Source: Pararhodobacter sp. (GTDB taxonomy: Bacteria > Pseudomonadota > Alphaproteobacteria > Rhodobacterales > Rhodobacteraceae). From it: 64,000 nt of DNA. Location: assembly GCF_034676545.1 (NCBI RefSeq), contig NZ_JAUCBZ010000015.1, forward strand, positions 372,001-436,000. Reading direction: 5' to 3'. Each line of letters starts with the position of its first letter. Position 1 is the first letter of the stretch. Shown here piece after piece: positions 18,017-26,537 of this stretch. The notes beneath the pieces were generated by a model that had not been told where the DNA came from, searched no databases, and saw only the letters and a program-made list of their open reading frames with translations. The position numbers and the translations under genes are program-made.

Positions 18017-19005
18017 CAATGATCCGCACGATATCCTTGGCCGGGGCCTTGGCCCTGATGGCCTTGCCGGCGCTGGCGCAAGTGCGCCTGTCGCACCATT
18101 TCCCGCCGACGCATCCCTCGGCGCAGGCCATCGACGCCTTCGCAGCCGATGTTGCCGCGCGCACCGATGGCGCCCTGACGATAGAGGTCTTTCCCGCCGG
18201 CCAGATCCTGTCCGCGCGCGACGTTATGGGGGGCGTGGCAGCGGGCTCGGTCCAGATGGGGGTCGCGGTGGGGCTGGTCAGTTTCCCGGCCATGAACCGT
18301 GATTATGCGATTTCGGCCCTGCCCGGCCTGTTCGACAGCTTCGAGACCCTGCGCGGCTTCTTCGCCGAAACCTCGGAGGGCCAGCGCATCTGGTCCAGCC
18401 TGACCACAGATCTGGGCCTCGCGGTTGTGGGCAACATCCCCTCGGGCCCCTCGGCCGTCTATTCGGCGCGCGAGGACCTCTCTACGGCGACCAGCTTTCA
18501 GGGCGCCAGCGCCCGCGTCCTGACCGAGGCCGACCGCGCGCGGTGGGAGGCCTTGGGGGTTGGCCGCATGGTCAGCGTGCCGACTGGCGAAGTTTACACG
18601 GCCTTGCAATCGGGCATGATTGATACGCTGGCCTCGGTTCCCGGGGCGGTCAACTCGAATTCCTGGTGGGATTTTCTGAACGCCGTGCAACTTCCATGGT
18701 ACGTCTTCGCCGATGGCCATGTGCTGGCCAACGCCGCTTGGTTCGCCAGCCTGCCTGCGGATCATCAGCAAGCGCTGACCGAGGCGGGTGCCACGATGAG
18801 CGCCGTCACAACCGCTGGCATTATGGCGGTCGCCGAGGCACAGATAGCTCAATTTGCCGCTCATGGCGGGCAGGTGTTCACATTGGAGGGAGAAGAGCTG
18901 GACGCGCTGCGCGCACTGGACGCCGAGCAGGTCTGGCCCGCCATGGCCGCCCAGCTCAGCCCCGGCGTGCTGGAAGCCGCCCTGGCCTATATCGCCGCGC
19001 GCTGA
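18013..19005 (+). CDS. dctP: TRAP transporter periplasmic substrate-binding protein, DctP type
   Basis: A 330-residue secreted protein: signal peptide MTMIRTISLAGALALMALPALA with cleavage after ALA, then the DctP fold (VRLSHHFPPTHPSAQAIDAFA, ALTIEVFPAGQILSARDVMGGVAAGSVQMG, LPGLFDSFETLRGFF). The usual conserved Arg and substrate pocket region appear around SARVLTEADRARWEALG, and PTGEVYTALQSGMIDTL is the classic helix. It binds an organic acid for the DctQ/DctM permease encoded next. GGAGGAG at 18000 precedes the start. A strong hairpin follows the gene. Confidence 0.92.
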   Translation: MTMIRTISLAGALALMALPALAQVRLSHHFPPTHPSAQAIDAFAADVAARTDGALTIEVFPAGQILSARDVMGGVAAGSVQMGVAVGLVSFPAMNRDYAISALPGLFDSFETLRGFFAETSEGQRIWSSLTTDLGLAVVGNIPSGPSAVYSAREDLSTATSFQGASARVLTEADRARWEALGVGRMVSVPTGEVYTALQSGMIDTLASVPGAVNSNSWWDFLNAVQLPWYVFADGHVLANAAWFASLPADHQQALTEAGATMSAVTTAGIMAVAEAQIAQFAAHGGQVFTLEGEELDALRALDAEQVWPAMAAQLSPGVLEAALAYIAAR

Positions 19006-19014
19006 CACGCGCCA

Positions 19015-19042
19015 GGCGCCCGGCCCTGACCTGCCGGGCGCC
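19015..19042 (+). promoter_or_regulatory. Intercistronic stem-loop after dctP
   Basis: GGCGCCCGG and CCGGGCGCC form a perfect 9-bp GC-only stem around a 10-base loop, between the binding-protein gene and the small permease gene. There is no T-run, so it is more likely an mRNA-stabilising or partially terminating element. Such hairpins after the binding-protein gene let cells make more binding protein than permease. Confidence 0.55.
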
Positions 19043-19071
19043 AGCCAAAGCATCTCAAGAAAGGGGCGGCC

Positions 19072-19585
19072 ATGGTTATGACAGGGTTGCAACGATTCAA
19101 CGACCGACTGGGAAGCGCCTGCATCGGGCTGGCCACGCTCATCGTGGGGTTTGCGGTCTTTGCCTATGCTGCCGCCGCCTTTGAGCGCTACGTCTGGGGC
19201 ATCGGCCTATCCATCCTGAACGACCTACCGCCACTGATGATCCCTTGGGCGGTGTTCCTCTGCATGGGGGTGCTGTTCCGGCTGGACCGGCATGTTGCGG
19301 TGGATTTCCTGCCCGCGATCCTGCCGGCCCGCCGGCCGGACGATCCTGCACATGGCGTTGGCCGCGCTGACGCTGGGCACCGCCATAGTCTTTGTGCTGG
19401 GCGCGAACGAGGCGCTGACGTTCTTTCGCCGCTTCAACCAGATGACCGAGACCAGCCCGCGCTTTCCACAATGGTGGGTGTTCCTGTCATTTCCCGTGGG
19501 TTTCGGCCTCCTGGGCTGGTTTGCCCTCGAGCGCCTAATCCTGAGCCTGCGCGACTTGCTTCGCCCGACGGAGGTGCGGCCATGA
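19072..19585 (+). pseudogene. dctQ: TRAP transporter small permease DctQ, frameshifted
   Basis: Begins MVMTGLQRFNDRLGSACIG with membrane span 1 (LIVGFAVFAYAAAAF) and the conserved NDLPPLMIPWAVFLCMGVLFRLDRHV-type loop of DctQ. Near 19325-19340 (GC-rich CCGGCCCGCCGGCCGG) the frame breaks; spans 3 and 4 (ALAALTLGTAIVFVLG, WWVFLSFPVGFGLLGWFAL) continue in the next frame to a stop at 19585 that overlaps the dctM start (ATGA). A one-base change restores about 171 residues, normal for DctQ. As written the transporter would lack this subunit. Sequence error or real mutation. Confidence 0.85.
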
Positions 19586-20844
19586 TCAAACTGTCCGTCG
19601 CCCTTTCCGCCGTGCTGCTCATGATCTCACTGCCGATCTTCCTGGTGTTCGGCATCGGCTCGACCTTTGTCGCGCGCGAAGCGCTCAACCTGCCCTGGAC
19701 GCAACTTGTCCAGACCTCGGTCGGCGCGGTTTCGAAACACCTTCTGCTGGCGGTGCCGCTGTTTATCTTTGCCGGCTACGTCATGGTCGCTGGCGGGATG
19801 GCCGCGCGGCTCGTGAACCTCTGCATCGCGCTCGTCGGGCATTGGCCCGGGGGGCTGGGCATCGCAATGGTGCTGGCGATGGGGTTTTTTGCCGCGTTCT
19901 GCGGCTCGATCCTGGCGGCAATCACGGCCATCGGGACGATCTTGATGCCCAGAATGATCGAGAACGGGTATCCCGCACCCTTCGTCGTGGTCCTTGCCGC
20001 GATGGCCGCGCTGATCGAAGGGCTGATCCCGCCCTCGAACGCTGCGATCATCTACTCTGCGCTGTCGTCGGTTCCAGTGGCTCAGACCTTTGCCGGCATC
20101 CTGCCGGGCATCGTGCTGGCACTCATGTTGATTGTCTTCGTCGCCATTCGCTGCCGCAACCTGCCGCGCAGCCCGCGTGCCAACGGGTCCGAGCGGATGG
20201 CCGCGGCAGTGGCCGCTTTGCCAGCGCTGGTAACACCGGTCATTATTCTGGGTGGCATCTATGGTGGCTTCTTCACGGCTGCCGAGTCGGCAGCGGTGGC
20301 CGGGGTATGGGCAATCGTTGCTGGCTTCGCGATATATCGTGAGCTGACGCTTCGTGCACTCGTCCGGGCGTTGGTGGCCGCGACCCTTGCCACCGCGGTG
20401 ATCTTTGTCATCATCGCCATGGCGACGCTGCTGTCGGTTATCCTGACCTTCACCGGCACGCCGCAGGCGCTGGTCGACTGGTTCCTGTCCTGGGGCTCGT
20501 CACCGCTGGTATTCCTGCTGATGATCGCGCTGGCCTGCCTTGTCCTGGGCACCTTTATCGAGGTGGTGCCGATCTTTTACATCATCATCCCGATGACACT
20601 GGCGCTTTTGCCCGTGCTGGGGGTCGACCCGCTGCACTACTACATCGTCCTCGCGGCCTTCATCGGAATGGGGATGCTGACGCCGCCGGTGTGTCTGGGC
20701 CTTTACACCGCCGCTGCCGTGGTCGGCTTGCCGCCGCAGCGCGCTTTTCCGCAGATCCCCCTCTTCTTTGCGCTGGGGCTAGGCTATGGCTTGTTGATGA
20801 TCCTGTTCCCATCGCTGGCGACATGGTTCCCGTCGAGGTTGTGA
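19582..20844 (+). CDS. dctM: TRAP transporter large permease DctM
   Basis: The ATG at 19582 overlaps the dctQ stop. The 420-residue product has about 12 hydrophobic segments and DctM motifs: VPLFIFAGYVMVAGGMAARLV, GGLGIAMVLAMGFFAAFCGS, GYPAPFVVVLAA, EGLIPPSNAAIIYS, GGIYGGFFTAAESAAVAGVWA, GTFIEVVPIFYII and GMLTPPVCLGLYTAA. It is the ion-coupled transport subunit. With DctP and DctQ it forms a complete high-affinity importer for an organic acid, except for the dctQ frameshift. Confidence 0.93.
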   Translation: MIKLSVALSAVLLMISLPIFLVFGIGSTFVAREALNLPWTQLVQTSVGAVSKHLLLAVPLFIFAGYVMVAGGMAARLVNLCIALVGHWPGGLGIAMVLAMGFFAAFCGSILAAITAIGTILMPRMIENGYPAPFVVVLAAMAALIEGLIPPSNAAIIYSALSSVPVAQTFAGILPGIVLALMLIVFVAIRCRNLPRSPRANGSERMAAAVAALPALVTPVIILGGIYGGFFTAAESAAVAGVWAIVAGFAIYRELTLRALVRALVAATLATAVIFVIIAMATLLSVILTFTGTPQALVDWFLSWGSSPLVFLLMIALACLVLGTFIEVVPIFYIIIPMTLALLPVLGVDPLHYYIVLAAFIGMGMLTPPVCLGLYTAAAVVGLPPQRAFPQIPLFFALGLGYGLLMILFPSLATWFPSRL

Positions 20845-20848
20845 TCCG

Positions 20849-21619
20849 ATGGATGTCCTGATTGAGGAACCTGATCCCGGTCTTGTCCGGATTACCTTGA
20901 ACCGGCCGGCGCAGCGCAACGCCATCACCGCCGCGATGGGCGAGCGGCTGCTGGCGCTGTGGACCGAACTGGCGGTTCGCCCCGATATGCGCGCGCTCAT
21001 CCTGACCGGGGCGGGTGATCTGGCCTTCAGCGCCGGGGGCGACCTGAAAGAACGCTACCGCCAGTCCCCAGCCGACCTTGCCCGCAGTCAGGCGGTGCAC
21101 CGGCTCGCTGGCACGGTGCGCCAAACCTTTGCCTTTCCCGTTATCGCGGCGGTCAACGGCGCGGCATTGGGAGGCGGGGCGGAACTGGTGCTGTCGGCCG
21201 ATCTTGTGCTGATGGCGGACCACGCCTGCATTGGCCTGCCCGAGATCCGCCACGGGTTCATGCCGGGGATGGGCGGCACCCAAGCACTGATGCGGCGGGT
21301 CGGCAAGCTGGCCGCCGCAGACATGCTCCTGAGCGGCAAGCCCGTGGGGCCCGAGCGCGCGCTTGCCTTGGGACTGGCCAACCAGGTCCTGCAGGCCGCC
21401 GAACTCTCTGAGGCCGCTCTGGCAGTCGCGCGCCGCATCGCAACGGCGCCCGAGATCGCTGTGCAGGCCATCATGCGCGCGCTACACTTCGGCGACGAGG
21501 GCGGGCTCACAGGGGGCCTCGCGCTGGAAGCCGCGTTGCACCGCCATCTCATGGACCGGCCCGAACGGCAGACAGGCCTCGCCCGTTTTGCGGAACGTCA
21601 TACGACAACACGTTCTTGA
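20849..21619 (+). CDS. Enoyl-CoA hydratase/isomerase family protein
   Basis: A 256-residue crotonase-fold protein: ITLNRPAQRNAIT at the N-terminus, FSAGGDLKE (first oxyanion loop), IAAVNGAALGGGAELVLSADLV (second oxyanion loop with the GGG), then FMPGMGGTQALMRRVG where an acidic residue often sits. It probably hydrates an unsaturated acyl-CoA in the pathway. Last gene of the rightward arm; it ends about 140 bases before the IS481-type remnant. Confidence 0.9.
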   Translation: MDVLIEEPDPGLVRITLNRPAQRNAITAAMGERLLALWTELAVRPDMRALILTGAGDLAFSAGGDLKERYRQSPADLARSQAVHRLAGTVRQTFAFPVIAAVNGAALGGGAELVLSADLVLMADHACIGLPEIRHGFMPGMGGTQALMRRVGKLAAADMLLSGKPVGPERALALGLANQVLQAAELSEAALAVARRIATAPEIAVQAIMRALHFGDEGGLTGGLALEAALHRHLMDRPERQTGLARFAERHTTTRS

Positions 21620-21733
21620 GGCTAACGGACAACGACGAGGCACCTTGGGCACCATTGCAACATCGACTTGCGGACCTGCATGAGAACGGCTGTGCGAAAG
21701 TTCGCCATGGAAGTGGCGGGATAGCGAGGCCTG

Positions 21734-21752
21734 CGGGGGGTAATCTCCCCCG
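21734..21752. repeat. Short GC hairpin left of the IS end
   Basis: CGGGGG and CCCCCG around a 7-base loop (21734-21739 and 21747-21752), 5 bases before the left inverted repeat of the IS481-type element. No T-run follows on either strand. It may be the transcription stop of the catabolic operon or part of the insertion target. Confidence 0.3.
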
Positions 21753-21756
21753 AATC

Positions 21757-22775
21757 TAGGTGTTTGATCCCACGGTTTGATGGTGCGATCCTTTCTCAGG
21801 AATGGAAGGAAGCATTATGGGACAAGTTCGTCATGGGAGCGCCACGACCACGCACGCTGTCAGAGCTGCAATACAACGATCGCAAGCTTCGCTCGCGACG
21901 CTGAGCCGGGAACTGGGCATAAACCAGAAGACGGTGGCGAAGTGGCGCAAGCGACAGTCGGTCGAGGATCTCAAGACCGGGCCGAAGGAGCCGCGTTCCA
22001 CCGTTTTGTCCGAGGCCGAAGAGGCAACGGTTGTGGCGTTCCGGCGGCACACGCTGCTGCCGTTAGACGACTGCCTCTATGCCCTGCAGCCATCCATCCC
22101 GCATCTCTCACGCTCAGCGCTGCATCGGTGTCTGCAGCGACACGGCATTTCCCGGCTGCCTGATGTCGAGGGCGACAAGCCAAAGCGCCAGAAGTTCAAG
22201 CGCTACCCTATCGGCTTCTTCCATATCGACATCGCCGAAGTGCAGACCGCCGAGGGGAAGCTGTTCTTGTTCGTCGGCATCGACCGCACGAGCAAGTTTG
22301 CCGTGACCCAGTTGGTCGATAAGGCAGATAGGAAGACGGCCTAGGAGTTCCTGCAGCACATGCTCGAAGCCGTGCCGTATCAGGTCCACACCATTCTCAC
22401 CGACAACGGCATTCAGTTCGCCGAGCAGCCCCGGAACCGGAATACCATCTATTCCAGGCCCATGCGCTTTGACATGATCTGCGAGGCCAACGGTATCGAG
22501 CACCGCCTCACGAAGCCCAACCACCCTTGGACAAATGGCCAGGTCGAGCGGATGAACCGCACGATCAAGGACGCAACGGTCAAGCGCTTCCACGACGATG
22601 ACCACACCCAGCTCCGCACCCATCTCACCGACTTCATGGCCGCCTACAATTTTGCGCGCCGGCTAAGACCCTCGGCGGCCTCACTCCTTACGAATACATC
22701 TGCAAGATCTGGACATCCGAGCCAGACAGATTCATCTTAGATCCGATCCACCAGATGCCGGGACTGAACACCTAA
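21757..22775 (+). mobile_element. Decayed IS481-family insertion sequence
   Basis: About 1.02 kb with imperfect terminal inverted repeats: left TAGGTGTTTGATCCC (21757-21771), right end read inward TTAGGTGTTCAGTCCC (22775-22760). It contains one transposase gene filling the element, the layout of IS481. The right repeat overlaps the transposase stop codon. Directly after it begins a truncated phage endolysin gene, so the element interrupted a prophage lysis region. No target duplication is recognisable, because left and right flanks are unrelated. Confidence 0.75.
21817..22775 (+). pseudogene. IS481-family transposase, inactivated
   Basis: Reads MGQVRHGSATTTHAVRAAIQ, N-terminal HTH (SRELGINQKTVAKWRKR), then an rve integrase core: FFHIDIAEVQ (first Asp), ILTDNGIQFA (second Asp) and NGQVERMNRTIKDA (Glu). 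An in-frame TAG at 22342-22344 replaces the Trp expected in KTAWEFLQHML, and a one-base deletion near 22663 shifts the end (KTLGGLTPYEYICKIW continues in another frame). Both lesions make a functional protein impossible; the element can move only if another copy supplies transposase. Confidence 0.88.
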
Positions 22776-22777
22776 GC

Positions 22778-22912
22778 GAGGCGCAGGATGCGGTTTTGCC
22801 GTTGATCCCATATCTCGGCATGCTCCGCTGGCTCTTCATCGCCCTGGCGCTGGGCGGGATTGCCGTGGCGGTTTACGCACGCGTCGATGATTGGAAGCGG
22901 GGCCGGCGGTGA
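22778..22912 (+). pseudogene. C-terminal fragment of a second M15 phage endolysin
   Basis: Forty-four codons directly after the IS end encode AQDAVLPLIPYLGMLRWLF and ALALGGIAVAVYARVDDWKRGRR-like sequence in two blocks, which match the last 44 residues of the intact endolysin at 11004-11678 almost residue for residue (TQDAVLPLVPYLETLRWVF there). The catalytic domain is gone. It ends with the same TGATG overlap onto the next gene. This is a diverged second phage, not a copy of the first: the DNA differs at roughly a quarter of positions by eye. Confidence 0.85.
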
Positions 22913-23169
22913 TGCTGGAGAGCCTATTGTTTCGGCAGCTCCTGCAGCCCTGGGCGCGCCGGGCGGTCGCTCTCGCCCTCGTCGCGCTCACCATCACCCT
23001 GTTTCTCCTCAACCTTCGCCGCACGGCCGAGCGCGCGGGCCGCGCCGCCGAACGGCTCGAAACCCTGGAGCGCACCCATGTCATCCACCGACAGATGCTG
23101 GACGCCGCCGCGCGCCGCCCTCGCGATCGCGATGATCTTCTTGAGCGGCTGCGCAGGGGGAAGTTTTGA
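22912..23169 (+). CDS. Inner spanin-like protein, second prophage remnant
   Basis: An 85-residue homologue of the protein at 11678: membrane span RAVALALVALTITLFLLNL, then AERAGRAAERLETLERTHVIH and the same ending pattern RRPRDRDDLLERLRRGKF. Intact in itself, but with its endolysin destroyed and no late promoter visible it is probably silent. It overlaps the o-spanin-like gene in another frame as in the first cassette. Confidence 0.6.
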   Translation: MLESLLFRQLLQPWARRAVALALVALTITLFLLNLRRTAERAGRAAERLETLERTHVIHRQMLDAAARRPRDRDDLLERLRRGKF

Positions 23170-23413
23170 GACCGCCAGCGAGGTCTGCCCGCCGGTGGTG
23201 GCGTACAGTCGAGAGGAGCAAGGGCGCGTGGCCGAGGAAGTGGCCGCGCTGCCAGAGGGGGCAGCGATTGTGGGGTGGCTGGCGGATTACACGGTGTTGA
23301 GGGAGCAGGTGCGGGGCTGTGCGAGGCGGCCCGGATCAAGACCCGGGTTATTCGAAACTACTCTGGCTTCGCATCTCCAAGGGTCCGACGGGCCAGCGAT
23401 AAGAATCCTTTAG
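23078..23413 (+). CDS. Outer spanin-like lipoprotein, second remnant, fused to foreign 3' sequence
   Basis: Signal MSSTDRCWTPPRAALAIAM, lipobox FLSG-C25, then CPPVVAYSREEQ and LPEGAAIVGWLADYTVLREQ, aligned throughout with the lipoprotein at 11844 (same Cys25). After VRGCARR (about 23330) homology stops and the frame runs through sequence that belongs, on the other strand, to the truncated dehydrogenase gene, until TAG at 23413. The junction of prophage and chromosome therefore lies at about 23330-23378. Confidence 0.55.
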   Translation: MSSTDRCWTPPRAALAIAMIFLSGCAGGSFETASEVCPPVVAYSREEQGRVAEEVAALPEGAAIVGWLADYTVLREQVRGCARRPGSRPGLFETTLASHLQGSDGPAIRIL

Positions 23414-24099
23414 GATTCGGTCGACCTGCTCGGCAGTCGCCACACCTTCCTCGACGACGCGGAGCGCTTCCTTGTGCGCGGCGTCAAAGATCCTGTTGGC
23501 GACGAAGCCCCAGGCGAACGGGTTGTCCTGTATCTTTTCCGGATTCTTGCCACAGGCGGCCGCGAAGCTGCACACCCTCTCGGCGACAACCGGGTCCGTA
23601 TCCGCATGGATCACGATCTCGGCAAGCTTGATGACGGCCGTTGGTTGCGCCCAATGCCAGCCGACGACTTTGTCAGGCCGCCGTGTCGCCCATGCCATGG
23701 CAGTAATCGGCAGGCCGGCGGTGTTGCTGGTCAATACGGTATGGTCGGGGCACAGGTCGTCAAGTTGGCGAAACAGTCTGCATTTCAGCGCCATGTCCTC
23801 GGGGATGGCCTCGATCACGAGGTCCGTCGCCGCGCATGCGGCGGCAAGGTCGGTATGCGCCTCGATCCTAGCCATGATCGCCTCCACGTCCCCGGCGAAA
23901 TCCTGCCGCGTTCGGCGCTGCGCCGCAGCCCGAAGCGCCCGTTCTCGATCCGGTCGAGCGCCCCGTCGAGACGCGCCCGATCAAGATCGCAAAGATGGAC
24001 GGTAGCACCCGTGGAGGCGGCAACGACCTGTGCGATCCCGGACCCCATTATCCCCGAACCGATGATGGAGACGGTGTTGAAGTGATGCGGTGTGCTCAT
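23348..24099 (-). pseudogene. 3-Hydroxyacyl-CoA dehydrogenase, frameshifted and 3'-truncated
   Basis: N-terminus: NAD-binding Rossmann motif VSIIGSGIMGSGIAQVVAAS. At about 23896-23899 a run CCGGGG is one G short; adding it joins RISPGDVEAIMARIEAHTD and the rest: LVIEAIPEDMALKCRLF, SNTAGLPITAM, VVGWHWAQPT (active-site His), DNPFAWGFVANRIFDAAHKEALRVV. Homology ends abruptly at GPLEM (about 23378), followed by ten foreign residues to a stop at 23348, where the phage lysis remnant begins. So it has lost roughly the last 40 residues as well as its frame. Last gene of the leftward catabolic arm. Confidence 0.85.
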
Positions 24100-24998
24100 T
24101 GGAACTCCTGGAAGAAATGGGTGGAAGGAATGGGGTCAACCAACGCCTCTGCTAGCGCGGCATCGAGATTCTCGGCGGTCCAAGCAAGTCCGCGGTTTGA
24201 AAGCCTTGCAGCGACCGCTGGGATAGCCATCACGAAAAGGCTGTCACCAAAGACATGGAACACCTGCGCGTTGGCGGTGCACCCCGCCTCGGCTAGCCAT
24301 CCGATCAACGGAGAGACATTGGCCGGATTTAGGGCATCGAAGGCATCGGGGTCCGAAAGCGGAGTGACGCTGTCTTGCGATATCCGGGTGCGCGCTGCGG
24401 GGGATACCGCGTTCGAGCGCATCCCGAAGGACCGGCCCTCGATCGCCATCGTGTGGGAAAGCGCCACCACTGCAAGCTTGGCTGCCGCATAGTTGGCCTG
24501 ACCGTGATTGCCCGAGAACCCCGCGACCGACGTTGTGTGAATGACCGAGGCCGCGCGGCGTCGGCCTGCCTGCGCTTCGGCGCGCCAATAGGCGGCAGCG
24601 TGATGCGCGGGTGCAGCGTGGCCCTTCAGATTCACGCGGATCACGGCATCCCATTCGCTCTCGCTCATCTTGGCCAAGGTCCGATCACGCAGGATCCCGG
24701 CATTGTTGACCAGGATATCGAGGCCGCCGAACGTTTCGATCGCGCAGGCAACGCTGGCACCGGCCTGATCCCAGTCACCCACATCACTCTGGCAGGCGAC
24801 GGCATGGCCGCCGCTTTGGGTGATGGCGTCGACCACGATTTGTGCCGGTTTGGCATCGGTACCTGCGCCGTCAAGATCGCTGCCCAAGTCATTGACCACG
24901 ACATTGGCCCCCTGCGCGGCGAGATATTGCGCGTGTGCTCGACCCAGCCCCCGGCCCCCGCCTGTGACGAGGGCCGTGCGTCCTTCGAGCCGACCCAT
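24096..24998 (-). CDS. Short-chain dehydrogenase/reductase
   Basis: The ATG at 24998 overlaps the stop of the DUF35 gene. The 300-residue product is a classical SDR: TGGGRGLGRAHAQYLA (NAD(P) loop), NNAGILRDRTL, catalytic Ser in TTSVAG and Y-AAAK in GQANYAAAK. The Asp in VVNDLG suggests NAD preference. The layout, with N-terminal GRLEGRTALVTGGG and C-terminal extension beyond the catalytic core, resembles the (R)-hydroxyacyl-CoA dehydrogenase domain of bacterial multifunctional-enzyme-type proteins. It likely oxidises a hydroxyacyl-CoA intermediate. Confidence 0.9.
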   Translation of the reverse strand: MGRLEGRTALVTGGGRGLGRAHAQYLAAQGANVVVNDLGSDLDGAGTDAKPAQIVVDAITQSGGHAVACQSDVGDWDQAGASVACAIETFGGLDILVNNAGILRDRTLAKMSESEWDAVIRVNLKGHAAPAHHAAAYWRAEAQAGRRRAASVIHTTSVAGFSGNHGQANYAAAKLAVVALSHTMAIEGRSFGMRSNAVSPAARTRISQDSVTPLSDPDAFDALNPANVSPLIGWLAEAGCTANAQVFHVFGDSLFVMAIPAVAARLSNRGLAWTAENLDAALAEALVDPIPSTHFFQEFQ

Positions 24999-25393
24999 CA
25001 CCCGGCGCCCTCGGCGCGAAACCGCAACACAGGCTGACCGCTCGGTCCCTCGGCCCAGCGCACCGCGCCCGTTTGTCCGACGCGCGGCGCGCCCTCGGCC
25101 TGCATCAGCAGACGTGGACCCTCTTTCAGGTCGATCAAAACCATCGCCTGCCCCGGGTTCGGCGGCAAATGGCTGACGGTGACGCTGTGCACGACCCCCT
25201 GCCCCGTGGCGACCACCCAATCCGGGCGCTCGGCATCGCATTCCAGACAGAATGGACGCGGCGGGAATTGGTGGGCTCCACAGGTTCCACAGCGCTGGAT
25301 CATCACCTGCCCTTCGGTGACCCCCTGCCAGAACGAGGCCAGCGTAGGGTCCATTCCGATCAGCGTTTCAAGTGTTTTCGCGATGTCAGTCAT
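24998..25393 (-). CDS. DUF35 / Zn-ribbon OB-fold protein
   Basis: A 131-residue protein. Residues 30-55 form a zinc ribbon (IQRCGTCGAHQFPPRPFCLEC: C-x2-C ... C-x2-C) and residues 60-130 an OB fold (GQGVVHSVTVSH, QAMVLIDLKEGPRLL). DUF35 proteins bind acyl-CoA and act with thiolase-like partners, as in the ChsH2/Ltp2 steroid side-chain aldolase. The gene overlaps the thiolase-like gene by 8 bases and the SDR gene by one, which fits complex formation. Start at 25393 chosen because upstream codons overlap the partner gene further and are not family-like. Confidence 0.88.
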   Translation of the reverse strand: MTDIAKTLETLIGMDPTLASFWQGVTEGQVMIQRCGTCGAHQFPPRPFCLECDAERPDWVVATGQGVVHSVTVSHLPPNPGQAMVLIDLKEGPRLLMQAEGAPRVGQTGAVRWAEGPSGQPVLRFRAEGAG

Positions 25394-26537
25394 GGGCCAG
25401 CACCACCGTTCCTGCTGTAGACATGAAGCCGCCAACCCCGTGGGCGACGGCGATCCTTGCGTCCGCCACCTGCCGGTCGCCGCAGTCGCCGCGCAGTTGC
25501 CGCACGGCCTCGATCAGCAGCAGCAAGCCCAGCGCGCCGGGGTGGCAATAGGACAACCCCCCGCCAGAGGTCATCGCGGGCAGGGCTCCACCAGGGGCCA
25601 ATCGACCGCCCTGCACGAAGGCCCCGCCTTCGCCCTTGGCGCAGAACCCGAGGTCTTCGAGCGCCAGCAAGACGGTGATCGTAAAGCTGTCATAGGGTTG
25701 CAGGACATCCACATCGCCGGGTGTGATCCCGGCCATGGCAAAAGCGCGCGGGCCTGATTGCGCGCCGGGTGACACGGTCAGATCGCGCATCTGGGCAATG
25801 TGCCAATGACTGATCCCCTCGGCGGCGCCCAGCACCCGCACGGCGGGTTTCGCCGCATCGCGCGCGCGGTCGCCGCGGGTCAGCACCAAGGCCCCGCCGC
25901 CATCGGTGACCAGGCAGCAATCCAACACCTTGAGCGGGTTACACAGGCGGGGCGAGTGCATAACATCGGCCACGCTCAACGGGTCGCGCTTGAACGCCTT
26001 GGGGTTCAACGCCGCCCAGGAACGCGCCGCGACGGCGATTTCGGCCAGTTGTTCCTCGGTCGTGCCGTAGTCGTGCATGTGGCGCGCCGCAATCAGCGCG
26101 TAGCGGCCCAGCGGTACCGGCAAACCGGTCGGGTGTTCAAGCAGATGCATCAGCGGGGTGCCGGTAAGTGGCAGGTCCTCGATGCGCGGTCGCAGCCGAC
26201 GTGAACGCTGGCGCGAGGCGTAGGTGATCAGCGCCACATCGATCAGGCCCGCCGACAGCGCCGCCATCGCCTTGAGCACCTGTGCTTCGAAGGCGGCACC
26301 GCCCAGATCGGTGCTGTCCGACCATTTGGGCGTGATCCCCAGGTACTCGGCAACCTGCACCGATCCCTCCTCGCCCATGTAGTTCACGAACAGCCCGTCG
26401 ACGTCGCGCAGGGTCAGCCCCGCCTCGGCCAGCGCCGTACGCGCGGCACCGGCGACCATCGACAGTTCGGACTGGTCGGTCACCACGCCCAGCGGGGTTT
26501 CGGCTACCCCGGTGATCCAGATGTCGCGCAGGTTCAT
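25386..26537 (-). CDS. Thiolase-like (SCP2/Ltp2-type) protein lacking the thiolase cysteines
   Basis: A 383-residue thiolase-fold protein. Where real thiolases have the nucleophilic Cys it reads DSTDLGGAAFEAQVLKAM; where they have the second CxG it reads VAHGVGGFMSTAG. It keeps LQPYDSFTITVLLALEDLG and the His of HPGALGLLLLIEAV. This pattern is that of the SCP2-like group paired with DUF35 proteins, whose characterised members (Ltp2) are retro-aldolases rather than thiolases. With the adjacent DUF35 gene it probably cleaves a C-C bond of a hydroxyacyl-CoA. Overlaps the ligase gene start by 4 bases. Confidence 0.85.
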   Translation of the reverse strand: MNLRDIWITGVAETPLGVVTDQSELSMVAGAARTALAEAGLTLRDVDGLFVNYMGEEGSVQVAEYLGITPKWSDSTDLGGAAFEAQVLKAMAALSAGLIDVALITYASRQRSRRLRPRIEDLPLTGTPLMHLLEHPTGLPVPLGRYALIAARHMHDYGTTEEQLAEIAVAARSWAALNPKAFKRDPLSVADVMHSPRLCNPLKVLDCCLVTDGGGALVLTRGDRARDAAKPAVRVLGAAEGISHWHIAQMRDLTVSPGAQSGPRAFAMAGITPGDVDVLQPYDSFTITVLLALEDLGFCAKGEGGAFVQGGRLAPGGALPAMTSGGGLSYCHPGALGLLLLIEAVRQLRGDCGDRQVADARIAVAHGVGGFMSTAGTVVLAHD

